A stretch of 64,000 nt of DNA, taken from Peptoclostridium sp965368085 (GTDB taxonomy: Bacteria; Bacillota; Clostridia; Peptostreptococcales; Peptostreptococcaceae). The DNA lies in contig CBDULP010000002.1 of assembly GCA_965368085.1 (NCBI GenBank), positions 152,268-216,267 on the forward strand, written 5' to 3'. Shown here piece after piece: positions 1 through 7,836 of this stretch; position 1 is the stretch's first letter; the number at the start of each line of letters is the position of its first letter. Below the pieces are notes generated by a model that was given only the letters and a program-made list of their open reading frames with translations, did not search any database and was not told where the DNA came from. Made by a program: the position numbers and the translations under genes.

Positions 1-849
1 AAGGGTTCTTGAGTCAAGATATACATCTGAACCCTTGGCTTTTAATATTACCGATATGAGCCTCATTCCGTCTTTTTCACCAGAACTTATAAGGCAGTTT
101 CCTGCGGCATTTGTATAGCCGGTTTTTATGCCGTCTATCAAATCATATTTTATATTGATCCACTGATTCCTGTAGTTTATCTGATGGCCGCCGCCGGTTC
201 CCCAAAGGAACCTGTTTGAATTTTTGTAGACCCTCCATTCTGGAGTTTGCTCGGTTGGAGCCAGCTGGACATTAGTGGACTTTACTATCCTTCGAAACTC
301 TTCGCGATTCATAGCTGCGCGTGCTATAAGGGCAAGGTCGTATGCGCTTGTATAGTGGTTTTCGTCTGGCATTCCATTCGGATTGTTAAAATGGGTGGTT
401 TGGCAGCCAAGCTCTTTTGCCCTGCTGTTCATGAGATCCTTGAACTCATCAATAGAGCCGCCTATATGGTTTGCAAGGGCTACTGCGGCGTCATTCGCAG
501 AATGTATGAGCATGAATTCGAGAAGCTGCCTTACTGTAAATGATTCACCCTGCTTTATGTACATGCTGCTTCCGCCTACATATCCAAGGTCGTAATCTAT
601 ATTTACCACTTCATCCAAGTTTTTGCAGTTCTCAAGGGTTAAAAGGGCGGTCATGACTTTTGTGGTAGACGCAGGATACATTTTTTTGAAGGCGTTTTTA
701 TTATATAGTATTTCTTTGGTTTTGTAGTCGATAAGAACTCCTGATTCACTTGTGATATCAGGCTGTGCAGGGACCTGTGCATTTGAAATGATAAGAGTTG
801 AAAGTATTATTGATGCGGCCATTAAAATGGCAAAAAGCTTTTTCTTCAT
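1..849 (-). CDS. D-alanyl-D-alanine carboxypeptidase (peptidase S11, DacF/PBP5-like), 3' truncated by window edge
   Basis: This low-molecular-weight penicillin-binding protein trims the terminal D-Ala from peptidoglycan stem peptides outside the membrane. Reading the minus strand from ATG at 849, 283 codons are visible before the gene leaves the window. Residues 1-24 form a signal peptide (MKKK, a hydrophobic run, then a likely SNA cleavage site). The three S11 active-site motifs are present: STTK at 61-64, SAN at 117-119 and KTG at 242-244. An AGGAGA ribosome binding site lies about 6 bases upstream. The C-terminal membrane anchor expected for the family is outside the window. Family assignment is firm; which dac paralogue it is cannot be told. 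Confidence 0.93.
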   Translation of the reverse strand, partial: MKKKLFAILMAASIILSTLIISNAQVPAQPDITSESGVLIDYKTKEILYNKNAFKKMYPASTTKVMTALLTLENCKNLDEVVNIDYDLGYVGGSSMYIKQGESFTVRQLLEFMLIHSANDAAVALANHIGGSIDEFKDLMNSRAKELGCQTTHFNNPNGMPDENHYTSAYDLALIARAAMNREEFRRIVKSTNVQLAPTEQTPEWRVYKNSNRFLWGTGGGHQINYRNQWINIKYDLIDGIKTGYTNAAGNCLISSGEKDGMRLISVILKAKGSDVYLDSRTL

Positions 850-1011
850 AAAATCTCTCCTGACTAGTGAATATGTGTGTCTTGGCGCGCTGCTTTTGGA
901 ATATATGACCGGCGCATTTTTGTGATTTATGCCATGAAATCTTTTGAAAAAAGATAATTTTAGTATAACATATTTTGAAAAAATGGGTAATAAGCAAATG
1001 AGGTGATAAGA

Positions 1012-1653
1012 GTGGAGATTAAGATAGATAAGAACAAAATACTTGCGGGAGTGCTTGTGATTATCATAATGGTTATTGCATTTAAAAACAATTCCCAAAG
1101 CAATGTCCACATGATAAGTTCTGAAAGCGAGCCAGCACAGGAAAATATTCAATCCGAGCGGAAAGAGGAGGGCGTTGAAGCCGGGATTGAATTTGAAGAG
1201 GAAAAAGCACCTTATATAAAGGTGTATATAAGCGGGGCGGTTGAAAACTACGGGGTGATAGAGATAAGTAGCGATGCTAGGCTTGTGGATGCTGTGGAAA
1301 AGCTTGGAGGGCTTACTCAGTATGCGGATGTGAACAGAGTGAATCTGGCTCAAAAGCTCGAGGATGGGGGGCACTACATAGTGCCTAAAACAGGTGAAAA
1401 TATTGGATATGCAGATGAAGGCCAGGCACAAGTTGGTGGAGCAAATGATATGGAGGATTCCAAAATAAACATAAATACTGCTGACGCAACCAGGCTGAAA
1501 GAGCTCCCGGGAATAGGTGATGCGATAGCACAAAGAATAATACAATACAGGGAGCAAAATGGAAAGTTCAAATCAATAGACCAGATTAAAGATGTCTCTG
1601 GAATAGGTGATAAGAAATTTGAGGGAATAAGTGACATGATAAAAACGGAATAA
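1012..1653 (+). CDS. comEA: ComEA-like helix-hairpin-helix DNA-binding protein
   Basis: This is a membrane-anchored double-stranded DNA-binding protein of the competence ComEA family, which binds DNA at the outer face of the membrane for uptake. Residues about 9-27 form one transmembrane segment. A low-complexity Glu-rich spacer follows, then an SLBB-like domain (about 64-122, beginning IKVYISGAV). The C-terminal ComEA helix-hairpin-helix domain (about 150-213) shows NINTADATRLKELPGIG and a second SGIG hairpin. The GTG at 1012 is preferred because GAGGTGA at 1000-1006 is correctly spaced for it; an in-frame GTG at 1003 lies inside that ribosome binding site. No other competence gene is adjacent, so a role in transformation is only inferred. 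Confidence 0.85.
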   Translation: MEIKIDKNKILAGVLVIIIMVIAFKNNSQSNVHMISSESEPAQENIQSERKEEGVEAGIEFEEEKAPYIKVYISGAVENYGVIEISSDARLVDAVEKLGGLTQYADVNRVNLAQKLEDGGHYIVPKTGENIGYADEGQAQVGGANDMEDSKININTADATRLKELPGIGDAIAQRIIQYREQNGKFKSIDQIKDVSGIGDKKFEGISDMIKTE

Positions 1654-1744
1654 AAAATATGTTTAGATTGATTTACATGAGGGAATAAAGTATACTGAAA
1701 ACGTATAGATTTAAAATTTAAATCATTTGAAAGGAGATAGAATT

Positions 1745-2257
1745 ATGGATAAGAGAACAGGTGTAATAACAATGGGAGGAAATCCGCTAACGCTTGCAGG
1801 TAAAGAGGTTAAACCAGGTCAAAAGGCGCCGCAGTTTACGTCGGTAAAAAGGGACATGTCTCAATTCACTCTTGACGAGGTAAAGGGAAAAGTCAAGATA
1901 ATAAGTGTGGTACCTTCCGTAGATACAAAGGTTTGTGAACTGCAGACCACGAGGTTCAATGAAGAGGCTTCACAGCTTGACGATACGGTTGTTATAACGA
2001 CAAGCGTAGACCTTCCTTTTGCCCAGGATAGATTTTGCTCTGCGCACGGAATAGACAATATATACGTCGTATCTGACCATAAGAATCTTTCTTTTGGAAA
2101 AAACTATGGTTTTGTAATAGACGAGCTTAGGCTTTTGAGCAGGGGCATAGTTGTAATTGACAAGGAAGATGTCATAAGATATGTAGAATATGTAAAAGAG
2201 GTTACTCAGCATCCGGATTACGACAGGGCCATAGAGGAGGCAAAAAAACTTCTATAG
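1745..2257 (+). CDS. tpx: Thiol peroxidase (Tpx, atypical 2-Cys peroxiredoxin)
   Basis: This cytoplasmic peroxiredoxin reduces hydroperoxides using thioredoxin. The 170-residue product has the family length and both diagnostic cysteines. The peroxidatic Cys64 is in PSVDTKVCELQT and the resolving Cys98 is in DLPFAQDRFCSA. The start is ATG 1745, placed 6-7 bases after AAAGGAGAT; an upstream in-frame TTG at 1727 overlaps that ribosome binding site and is rejected. The gene stands alone between comEA and selD. The peroxidatic residue is an ordinary Cys codon, not UGA, even though the adjacent locus is the selenocysteine machinery. Confidence 0.95.
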   Translation: MDKRTGVITMGGNPLTLAGKEVKPGQKAPQFTSVKRDMSQFTLDEVKGKVKIISVVPSVDTKVCELQTTRFNEEASQLDDTVVITTSVDLPFAQDRFCSAHGIDNIYVVSDHKNLSFGKNYGFVIDELRLLSRGIVVIDKEDVIRYVEYVKEVTQHPDYDRAIEEAKKLL

Positions 2258-2401
2258 ATATTAATTTTTTGAAAATAAAAAATTTTAATAACGAAACATA
2301 CAATTAAACTTGTCTGCACACCAAAAGGATTGCATATATTTGAATGTGCATCAAACTAGAGTCATTTAAGTATGTTTAAAGCGGAATAGAGAAAAAATTT
2401 A

Positions 2402-2434
2402 CAGACCCTTCCAATTCAGGCGGGGTCTTTTGCC
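2402..2434 (+). terminator. Probable rho-independent terminator after tpx
   Basis: CAGACCC at 2402-2408 pairs with GGGTCT(T) at 2423-2429 and is followed by a short T tract. It lies between tpx and the selD ribosome binding site. The loop is long (about 14 nt), so strength is uncertain. Confidence 0.5.
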
Positions 2435-2524
2435 TTTTTATGCTCAGTATGCTATTTTTAAAGGCTTTCTTTTATGATATATTAGTATCTAGTGATGATT
2501 GAATAGAATATGGGAGTGATAAAT

Positions 2525-3565
2525 TTGAAGGGTAAAGAGATGAGACTTACTCAAATGGTTTCAGCATCAGGCTGAGCTGCGAAAATAGGGCCAGAGGATC
2601 TGGCAAAGGCGCTTTCACAGCTTACTCAGGTGAGCAATGAAAATCTTATAATAGGCTTTAATACTGCAGATGATGCTGCTGTATATAAATTAGACGAACA
2701 AAAGGCATTGATACAGACACTGGACTTTTTTACGCCGGTTGTAGACGACCCATATCTTTTTGGGCAGATAGCAGCTACGAATTCCCTTTCCGACGTATAC
2801 GCAATGGGAGGAAAGCCTATAGTTGCCATGAATATAGTTTGTTTCCCGTCATGCCATGACATGGGTGTTCTTGGACAGATATTAAAAGGCGGTTCCGACA
2901 AGGTTACAGAGTCAGGAGCAGTGCTTGTAGGAGGACATACGGTGGATGACAAGGAGCCTAAATACGGACTTTCTGTATCGGGGCTTGTACACCCTGACAA
3001 GGTTCTTGCTAACTCAAGTGCTAAAAAGGGGGATGTGCTTATTCTTACAAAGCCTGTAGGGACAGGAATAGTAAATACGGGCATAAAGGCTGACATGGTT
3101 CAAAAGAGCACAGAAGAAGAGGCTGTAAAGATAATGTCACATTTGAACAAGTACGCAGCAATGGCGTTTGACGACATAGCTGTAAATGCAGCTACAGACA
3201 TAACTGGATTTGGATTTTTAGGCCATGCAATGGAAATGGCCAAGGGTTCTGACCTTACTATAGAGATAGACTCTTCAAAGGTGCCTATAATGTCAGAGGC
3301 GGAAGATCTTGCAAAAATGGGAATAATACCTGCTGGAATGTATAAAAACAGGAATTATATACAAAAAGACGTAAGGGCGGAAGGTGTAAAAGAGCATATA
3401 ATGGATATACTTTATGACCCTCAAACCTCAGGAGGCCTTTTGGTTTCAGTACCACAGGAGCATGCGCAGGAGCTTGCGCAGAAGATGCTTCAAAGCGGAA
3501 GCCTTGCGGCAAGCATAGTTGGAAAAGTTGTAGGCAAGGAAGACAGCTATATAAGAGTGTTTTAG
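2525..3565 (+). CDS. selD: Selenophosphate synthetase SelD, selenocysteine-containing (in-frame UGA at codon 17)
   Basis: SelD makes selenophosphate from selenide and ATP, the selenium donor for Sec-tRNA and seleno-tRNA. The true start is TTG 2525, 8 bases after GGGAG. The frame runs through TGA at 2573-2575, giving ASGUAAKIG, where other SelD proteins have the catalytic Cys (Cys17 of E. coli). Read through, the protein is 346 residues, normal length, and the rest of the frame is intact (GFNTADDAAVY, FLGHAMEMA, DPQTSGGLL). A strong stem-loop just after the UGA could act as the SECIS. A conventional call starting at GTG 2630 would lose the active site. It is followed by selA, selB and tRNA-Sec, so the gene needs the products of its neighbours for its own translation. 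Confidence 0.95.
2573..2606 (+). promoter_or_regulatory. Recoded UGA (Sec codon) and candidate bacterial SECIS hairpin in selD
   Basis: TGA at 2573-2575 is the Sec codon. After 14 nt, GCCAGA at 2590-2595 pairs perfectly with TCTGGC at 2599-2604 around a GGA loop. The distance and the short apical helix resemble the SelB-binding minihelix of bacterial SECIS elements. The pairing is visible; SelB binding is inferred. Confidence 0.75.
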
Positions 3566-3631
3566 ATTTAAGCAAACCGTCATAAAGAGTCATTTGAGTT
3601 TTGGATTGGTTAATTTTTATAGAACAGATCT

Positions 3632-3665
3632 ATTAATGAGGCTTTTGTAGCCTCATTAATTTTTG
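3632..3665 (+). terminator. Rho-independent terminator after selD
   Basis: ATTAATGAGGC (3632-3642) pairs over 11 bp with GCCTCATTAAT (3650-3660), followed by TTTT. It separates selD from selA, which therefore probably has its own promoter. Confidence 0.9.
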
Positions 3666-3693
3666 CTGTGTACATATATGTCAGTACAAGTAG

Positions 3694-3721
3694 TTCTTGT
3701 GGTATATTAATGGTATATAAT
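3694..3721 (+). promoter_or_regulatory. Possible selA promoter
   Basis: TATAAT at 3716-3721 is a perfect -10 box. The best -35 candidate (TTCTTG at 3694-3699, 16-bp spacer) is weak. It lies between the selD terminator and selA. Confidence 0.4.
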
Positions 3722-3761
3722 TAAAAAAAGAAAATATTATTCAAAGGAGTGCAATATATAA

Positions 3762-5165
3762 ATGGATAGAAGAAAACTTTTTGCAAATCTGCCTTCAGTG
3801 GACAAAATGCTGGGCCATCCAGGCGTTATAGAGCTCGAAAGCCAGTATCCAAGGACTTTGTTGGTTGACATCATAAGGGCGGAAATAGACGGATGCAGGA
3901 AAAAAATACTAAGCCTTACTGAAGAGGAAATGGGAGGCTTCAGCATTGAAATTGACGAGCTGGTTCAAAATGTAAAAAATAATCTTGAAAAAGAGTATGC
4001 CCTAAACCTTACAAGGGTTATAAACGCTTCGGGAGTGGTTGTCCATACAAACCTCGGAAGGTCTCCTCTTTCAGAAGAAATAAAGGAAGACATGTGGGAA
4101 ATAGCATCGAGGTATTCAAATCTTGAGTATAATATCCAAAGCGGAGCGAGGGGTTCGAGATATTCTCACCTTGAAGACATAATAAGAAAGATCACAGGGG
4201 CGGAAGACGTGCTTGTGGTAAATAACAATGCGGCTGCTGTAATGCTTGTTCTTAGCACTATGGCAAAAGGAAAAGAAGTAATAACTTCAAGGGGAGAGCT
4301 TGTTGAAATAGGAGGCTCTTTCAGGATACCTAGGGTTATGGAAGAGAGTGGAGCCAAGCTTGTAGAGGTTGGAACCACAAATAAGACATATGCAGTAGAC
4401 TATGAAGATGCAATAACTGAAGACACAGGAGCTCTTTTGAAGGTTCACACAAGCAACTACAGGGTTGTGGGCTTTACAGACACGCCTGGACTAAGGGAGC
4501 TTAAGGACCTTGGCGAAAAACACGACATCCCTGTAATAGAGGACCTTGGAAGCGGCCTTTTTGTAGACCTTTCAAAATACGGCATAACTTACGAGCCAAC
4601 TGTTATGGATTCTCTGAAAAACGGAGCAGACGTAGTTACATTCAGCGGGGACAAGATACTTGGAGGGCCGCAGGCAGGAATAATAGTGGGCAAGAAGGAA
4701 TATATAGAAAAGATGAAGAAAAACCAGCTTACAAGGGCCCTCAGGGTCGACAAGCTTATAATATGCGCGCTTGAAGCCACTATGAGACTTTACCTTGAAG
4801 AAGAGACTGCACTTAAGAAAGTGCCTACACTTAGAATGCTGACATACAAGATAGAAGAGATTGAGGAAAAGGCAGAAAGACTTTATTCGCTTATAGAAGA
4901 GGCTCAAATAAAGGCCGACGTTAAAATAGAAACGGGCTATTCTCAGGTTGGGGGAGGGTCTCTTCCACTTGAAAGGTTAGAAAGCAGGGTCATATCAATA
5001 GTTCCAAATAACATGAGCGTTTCAAAGCTTGAAGAAGAGATGAGGCTTTCGGATGATCATGTGGTTGCAAGAATATATGATGAAAAATATGTGCTTGACG
5101 TTAGGACTCTTTTTGACGAGGAATTTGAAATAGTATGTGACAGACTAAAAAAAATACTTGGATAG
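3762..5165 (+). CDS. selA: L-seryl-tRNA(Sec) selenium transferase SelA
   Basis: SelA is a PLP-dependent enzyme that converts Ser-tRNA(Sec) to Sec-tRNA(Sec) with selenophosphate. The 467-residue length is typical. The pyridoxal-binding lysine is K298 in FSGDKILGGPQAG, and the phosphate-binding and N-terminal conserved motifs (NASGVVVHTNLGRSPL) are present. ATG 3762 follows AAGGAGTG with a 10-base gap. The gene ends 9 nt before selB, so the two are almost certainly cotranscribed and act in one pathway with SelD and tRNA-Sec. Confidence 0.97.
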   Translation: MDRRKLFANLPSVDKMLGHPGVIELESQYPRTLLVDIIRAEIDGCRKKILSLTEEEMGGFSIEIDELVQNVKNNLEKEYALNLTRVINASGVVVHTNLGRSPLSEEIKEDMWEIASRYSNLEYNIQSGARGSRYSHLEDIIRKITGAEDVLVVNNNAAAVMLVLSTMAKGKEVITSRGELVEIGGSFRIPRVMEESGAKLVEVGTTNKTYAVDYEDAITEDTGALLKVHTSNYRVVGFTDTPGLRELKDLGEKHDIPVIEDLGSGLFVDLSKYGITYEPTVMDSLKNGADVVTFSGDKILGGPQAGIIVGKKEYIEKMKKNQLTRALRVDKLIICALEATMRLYLEEETALKKVPTLRMLTYKIEEIEEKAERLYSLIEEAQIKADVKIETGYSQVGGGSLPLERLESRVISIVPNNMSVSKLEEEMRLSDDHVVARIYDEKYVLDVRTLFDEEFEIVCDRLKKILG

Positions 5166-5174
5166 GGGTGCTGT

Positions 5175-7055
5175 ATGAAAAACATAATAATAGGAACAGC
5201 CGGTCATATAGACCATGGAAAGACTACACTTATAAAAGCGCTTACTGGAAAAGAGACAGACAGGCTTAAAGAGGAGAAAAAAAGGGGGATATCGATAGAT
5301 CTTGGCTTCACCTATTTTGATCTTCCGAGCGGTAAAAGGGCAGGTATAATAGATGTTCCGGGGCACGAAAAATTCGTAAAGAACATGCTTGCGGGAGTCC
5401 ACGGCATGGACGTTGTGCTGCTTGTGGTTGCGGCGGACGAGGGTGTAATGCCCCAGACTCTTGAGCACCTTGAGATACTGAACTTCCTCGACATAAAAAA
5501 GGGTCTTGTAGTAATAACAAAGGCCGACACTGTTGATGAGGAGTTCAAGGAGCTTGTAAAGGAAGAAATAATGGAGAAGCTTGAGGGAACATTCCTTGAG
5601 GATGCGGAGATAATGGAAGTCGACTCAATAAGCAAAACTGGAATACCTGAGCTTTCGGAGAAGATAGACGTTATTACAGAGGGACTTGGCGAAAAGAATC
5701 TGGAGGCCAATCCAAGGCTCAGCATAGACAGGACATTCAGCATAAAGGGATTTGGAACTGTCGTGACGGGTACGCTCATGGAAGGCAAGATGAACGTAGA
5801 CGACGAGATGATGATATACCCAAAAGAGATAAAGACCAAGATAAGAAGTGTTCAGGTGCACGGAGAGTCCCAAAAGACCGCATATGCGGGGCAAAGGGTT
5901 GCGATAAACCTTGCGAACGTCAAGGTTGAGGAGATTGAAAGGGGCGACGTTCTGGCAAAGCCTAATTCAATGAGCAGCTCGATGATGATAGATGTAAAGC
6001 TGAAGATAATCAAAAACACCGAAAGAAGCCTTAAGTATTGGGACAGGGTGAGAGTATACCATGGAGCAAAAGAGATACTTGCAAGGGTTGCCCTTATAGA
6101 CAGGGAAGAACTTTCAGCTGGTGAAGAGTGCTACTGCCAGCTTAGGCTTGAAGATTATATAGTGGCGAAAAAAGACGATAGGTTTGTAATAAGGTTCTAT
6201 TCTCCTATGGAGACCATAGGAGGGGGAATGATACTTGATACAAACCCTAAAAAGCACAAGAGATACGATGAAGAAATAATAAACACGCTTACAATGAAAG
6301 AAAGCGGAGATGTGGACTATGTAGTGGAAGAAAACATAAGAAGCAATTCGTCTCAATACCCGGGCATAAAGGAGATTGCAAAGCAGCTTGGTGAAAGCGA
6401 AGAAAAGCTGGCGGATGTAATACAGGCTCTTTGCAGTGAAAATAAAGTAGTGAACATAAACGGCTCATACATTCACAGCCAGCACTATGGAAAGCTCAAG
6501 GAAAAAGCGATTAAGGTACTGGGCGAATTCCACTCGAGCAACAGGCTGAAAAAGGGAATGGTGAAGGAAGAGTTAAGATCAAGGGTTGAAAGCAAGCTAA
6601 AGAGCAAGGATTTTGACGCTCTTATTGACATTATGAAGGGAGACGGCGACATAAAAATAGTTGAAAACACTGTTTCGCTGTCTGATTTCAATGTGGTGTT
6701 TAGCGACAAGGACATCCAGATAAAAAATGAAATAGAAAAGGGCATAAAGTCAGGTGGGTACGCGCCCCCTGTGGTTTCAGAGCTGACAGGCGGAAGGGAA
6801 GAATATACACAGGTGCTTGAAGCTCTTGTAGGAGATACACTTGTGAGGGTTTCAGACGAGGTTGTATACTACAAGGAAGACTATCAAAATGCTGTGGAGT
6901 CTGTAAAGGCCCATATAAGCTCAAATGGAGAAATAACCCTTGCGGAGTTCAGGGACATGATAAGTGCGAGCAGAAAATATGCAATGCTTCTGCTTGAGGA
7001 TTTTGACAGAAACAAAATAACTAAGAGGGTTGGAGAAAAAAGGGTGCTGTTTTAG
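5175..7055 (+). CDS. selB: Selenocysteine-specific elongation factor SelB
   Basis: SelB delivers Sec-tRNA(Sec) to the ribosome at UGA codons carrying a SECIS hairpin. The N-terminal third is an EF-Tu-like GTPase: G1 AGHIDHGKTTL near residue 8, G3 DVPGHEKF, and G4 as TKAD in place of NKxD. EF-Tu-like beta-barrel domains follow (GFGTVVTGTL). The last 250 residues are winged-helix repeats that bind the SECIS in characterised SelB proteins. The 626 residues match the family. ATG 5175 follows GGGGTG. A terminator follows the stop codon. Confidence 0.97.
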   Translation: MKNIIIGTAGHIDHGKTTLIKALTGKETDRLKEEKKRGISIDLGFTYFDLPSGKRAGIIDVPGHEKFVKNMLAGVHGMDVVLLVVAADEGVMPQTLEHLEILNFLDIKKGLVVITKADTVDEEFKELVKEEIMEKLEGTFLEDAEIMEVDSISKTGIPELSEKIDVITEGLGEKNLEANPRLSIDRTFSIKGFGTVVTGTLMEGKMNVDDEMMIYPKEIKTKIRSVQVHGESQKTAYAGQRVAINLANVKVEEIERGDVLAKPNSMSSSMMIDVKLKIIKNTERSLKYWDRVRVYHGAKEILARVALIDREELSAGEECYCQLRLEDYIVAKKDDRFVIRFYSPMETIGGGMILDTNPKKHKRYDEEIINTLTMKESGDVDYVVEENIRSNSSQYPGIKEIAKQLGESEEKLADVIQALCSENKVVNINGSYIHSQHYGKLKEKAIKVLGEFHSSNRLKKGMVKEELRSRVESKLKSKDFDALIDIMKGDGDIKIVENTVSLSDFNVVFSDKDIQIKNEIEKGIKSGGYAPPVVSELTGGREEYTQVLEALVGDTLVRVSDEVVYYKEDYQNAVESVKAHISSNGEITLAEFRDMISASRKYAMLLLEDFDRNKITKRVGEKRVLF

Positions 7056-7075
7056 GCCGAATTATATTATATAGC

Positions 7076-7122
7076 AAATGCATGCGGGGTGTTAATCTGT
7101 TAACACCCCACATGCATTTTGT
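7076..7122 (+). terminator. Rho-independent terminator after selB
   Basis: A long hairpin with GGGGTGTTAA (7086-7095) pairing to TTAACACCCC (7100-7109) around TCTG, extended by ATGCATG/CATGCAT flanking arms and followed by TTTT. It closes the selA-selB unit. Confidence 0.9.
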
Positions 7123-7358
7123 TAAAATTTTATACTAATACCCCGAAATATTTCGATGTAAACAAAAATAGCTCTATACTAAATCGGCATAAAAAATATG
7201 TTCTTATGTGAAAAACAAAAAAAATAATTATTGCTATTTTGAGTCCAAAATGATGAATCTATTCATATGATTGATGCTGAAATAGGAGTTTTAAGCGGCT
7301 GATATCAATGGGTAGAGCGGTTTTTGAATAAATATATAAAAAAATGAATAAAAAAGTG
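7123..7358. other. Non-coding spacer upstream of tRNA-Sec
   Basis: About 235 bases of AT-rich sequence with no supportable gene or conserved RNA that I can recognise. It ends at the tRNA-Sec promoter. Confidence 0.5.
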
Positions 7359-7387
7359 TTGAATATCAAAAAAACCTATGTTATACT
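7359..7387 (+). promoter_or_regulatory. Promoter of tRNA-Sec (selC)
   Basis: TTGAAT (7359-7364), 17-bp spacer, TATACT (7382-7387). The transcript would begin about 35-40 nt before the tRNA, so selC is transcribed independently of selB. Confidence 0.8.
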
Positions 7388-7431
7388 ATAAAAGTCCTCG
7401 AGAGGAGGGCGAACAAAAACAAACAACATAT

Positions 7432-7528
7432 GGGAGTAGATGAGTGCTGGTGTGCTCTCTGGTCTTCAAAACCAGTACGGGGGGTTAAGAGCCTCCTGGG
7501 TGGGTTCGATTCCCACGTATTCCCGCCA
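7432..7528 (+). tRNA. selC: tRNA-Sec (anticodon TCA)
   Basis: The 97-nt gene encodes its own CCA end. The 6-bp D stem (GAGTGC/GTGCTC) with TGGT loop, the anticodon stem CTGGT/ACCAG with loop CTTCAAA (anticodon TCA at 7466-7468), the long extra arm and the T arm (GTGGG TTCGATT CCCAC) are all typical of bacterial tRNA-Sec. The acceptor has seven pairs (one G-U); the eighth position, G7439 against G7517, is a mismatch where E. coli selC has a pair. Position downstream of selB supports the call. Confidence 0.96.
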
Positions 7529-7541
7529 ATATAGCTATAAT

Positions 7542-7570
7542 AGACCTTTTGAAAAAAAGGTCTTTATTTA
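7542..7570 (+). terminator. Terminator after tRNA-Sec
   Basis: AGACCTTTT (7542-7550) pairs with AAAAGGTCT (7555-7563) around GAAA and is followed by a T-rich tract. Confidence 0.88.
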
Positions 7571-7707
7571 TTTCTGAGGTTGTTATAAAATTATCTTGAA
7601 TAATCTTCAGGGGATTTGTATAATCAATAGTGATGACATAATCGATGTCTACAATGGTGCCAAGCAGATATGTTTTAGTATTGAAAATTCGAAATGAAAA
7701 TTAAATT

Positions 7708-7736
7708 TTGAAATTAAATGCGAAATAGGTTAAAAT
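7708..7736 (+). promoter_or_regulatory. Promoter of ackA
   Basis: TTGAAA (7708-7713), 17-bp spacer, TAAAAT (7731-7736). It leaves an untranslated leader of about 95 nt before ackA. The rest of the 7571-7836 spacer shows no gene. Confidence 0.65.
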
Positions 7737-7836
7737 ATGAATTGTGGGCACAGGCATTCAGAAAAGTCGAAAAAGTTAGATTATTCATTTAATCAGCTTT
7801 AAAATAATAATTAAAAGCCAAGGAGGAGTAACTATA

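Noticed and set aside
247..595. Two plus-strand ORFs of 70-98 codons
   Set aside because: They are antisense to the D-Ala-D-Ala carboxypeptidase gene, which has all active-site motifs, a signal peptide and a ribosome binding site.
2573..2575. In-frame stop in selD suggesting a pseudogene
   Set aside because: The TGA replaces the catalytic Cys, a SECIS-like hairpin follows, and the rest of the frame is intact beside selA, selB and selC; recoding is the better explanation.
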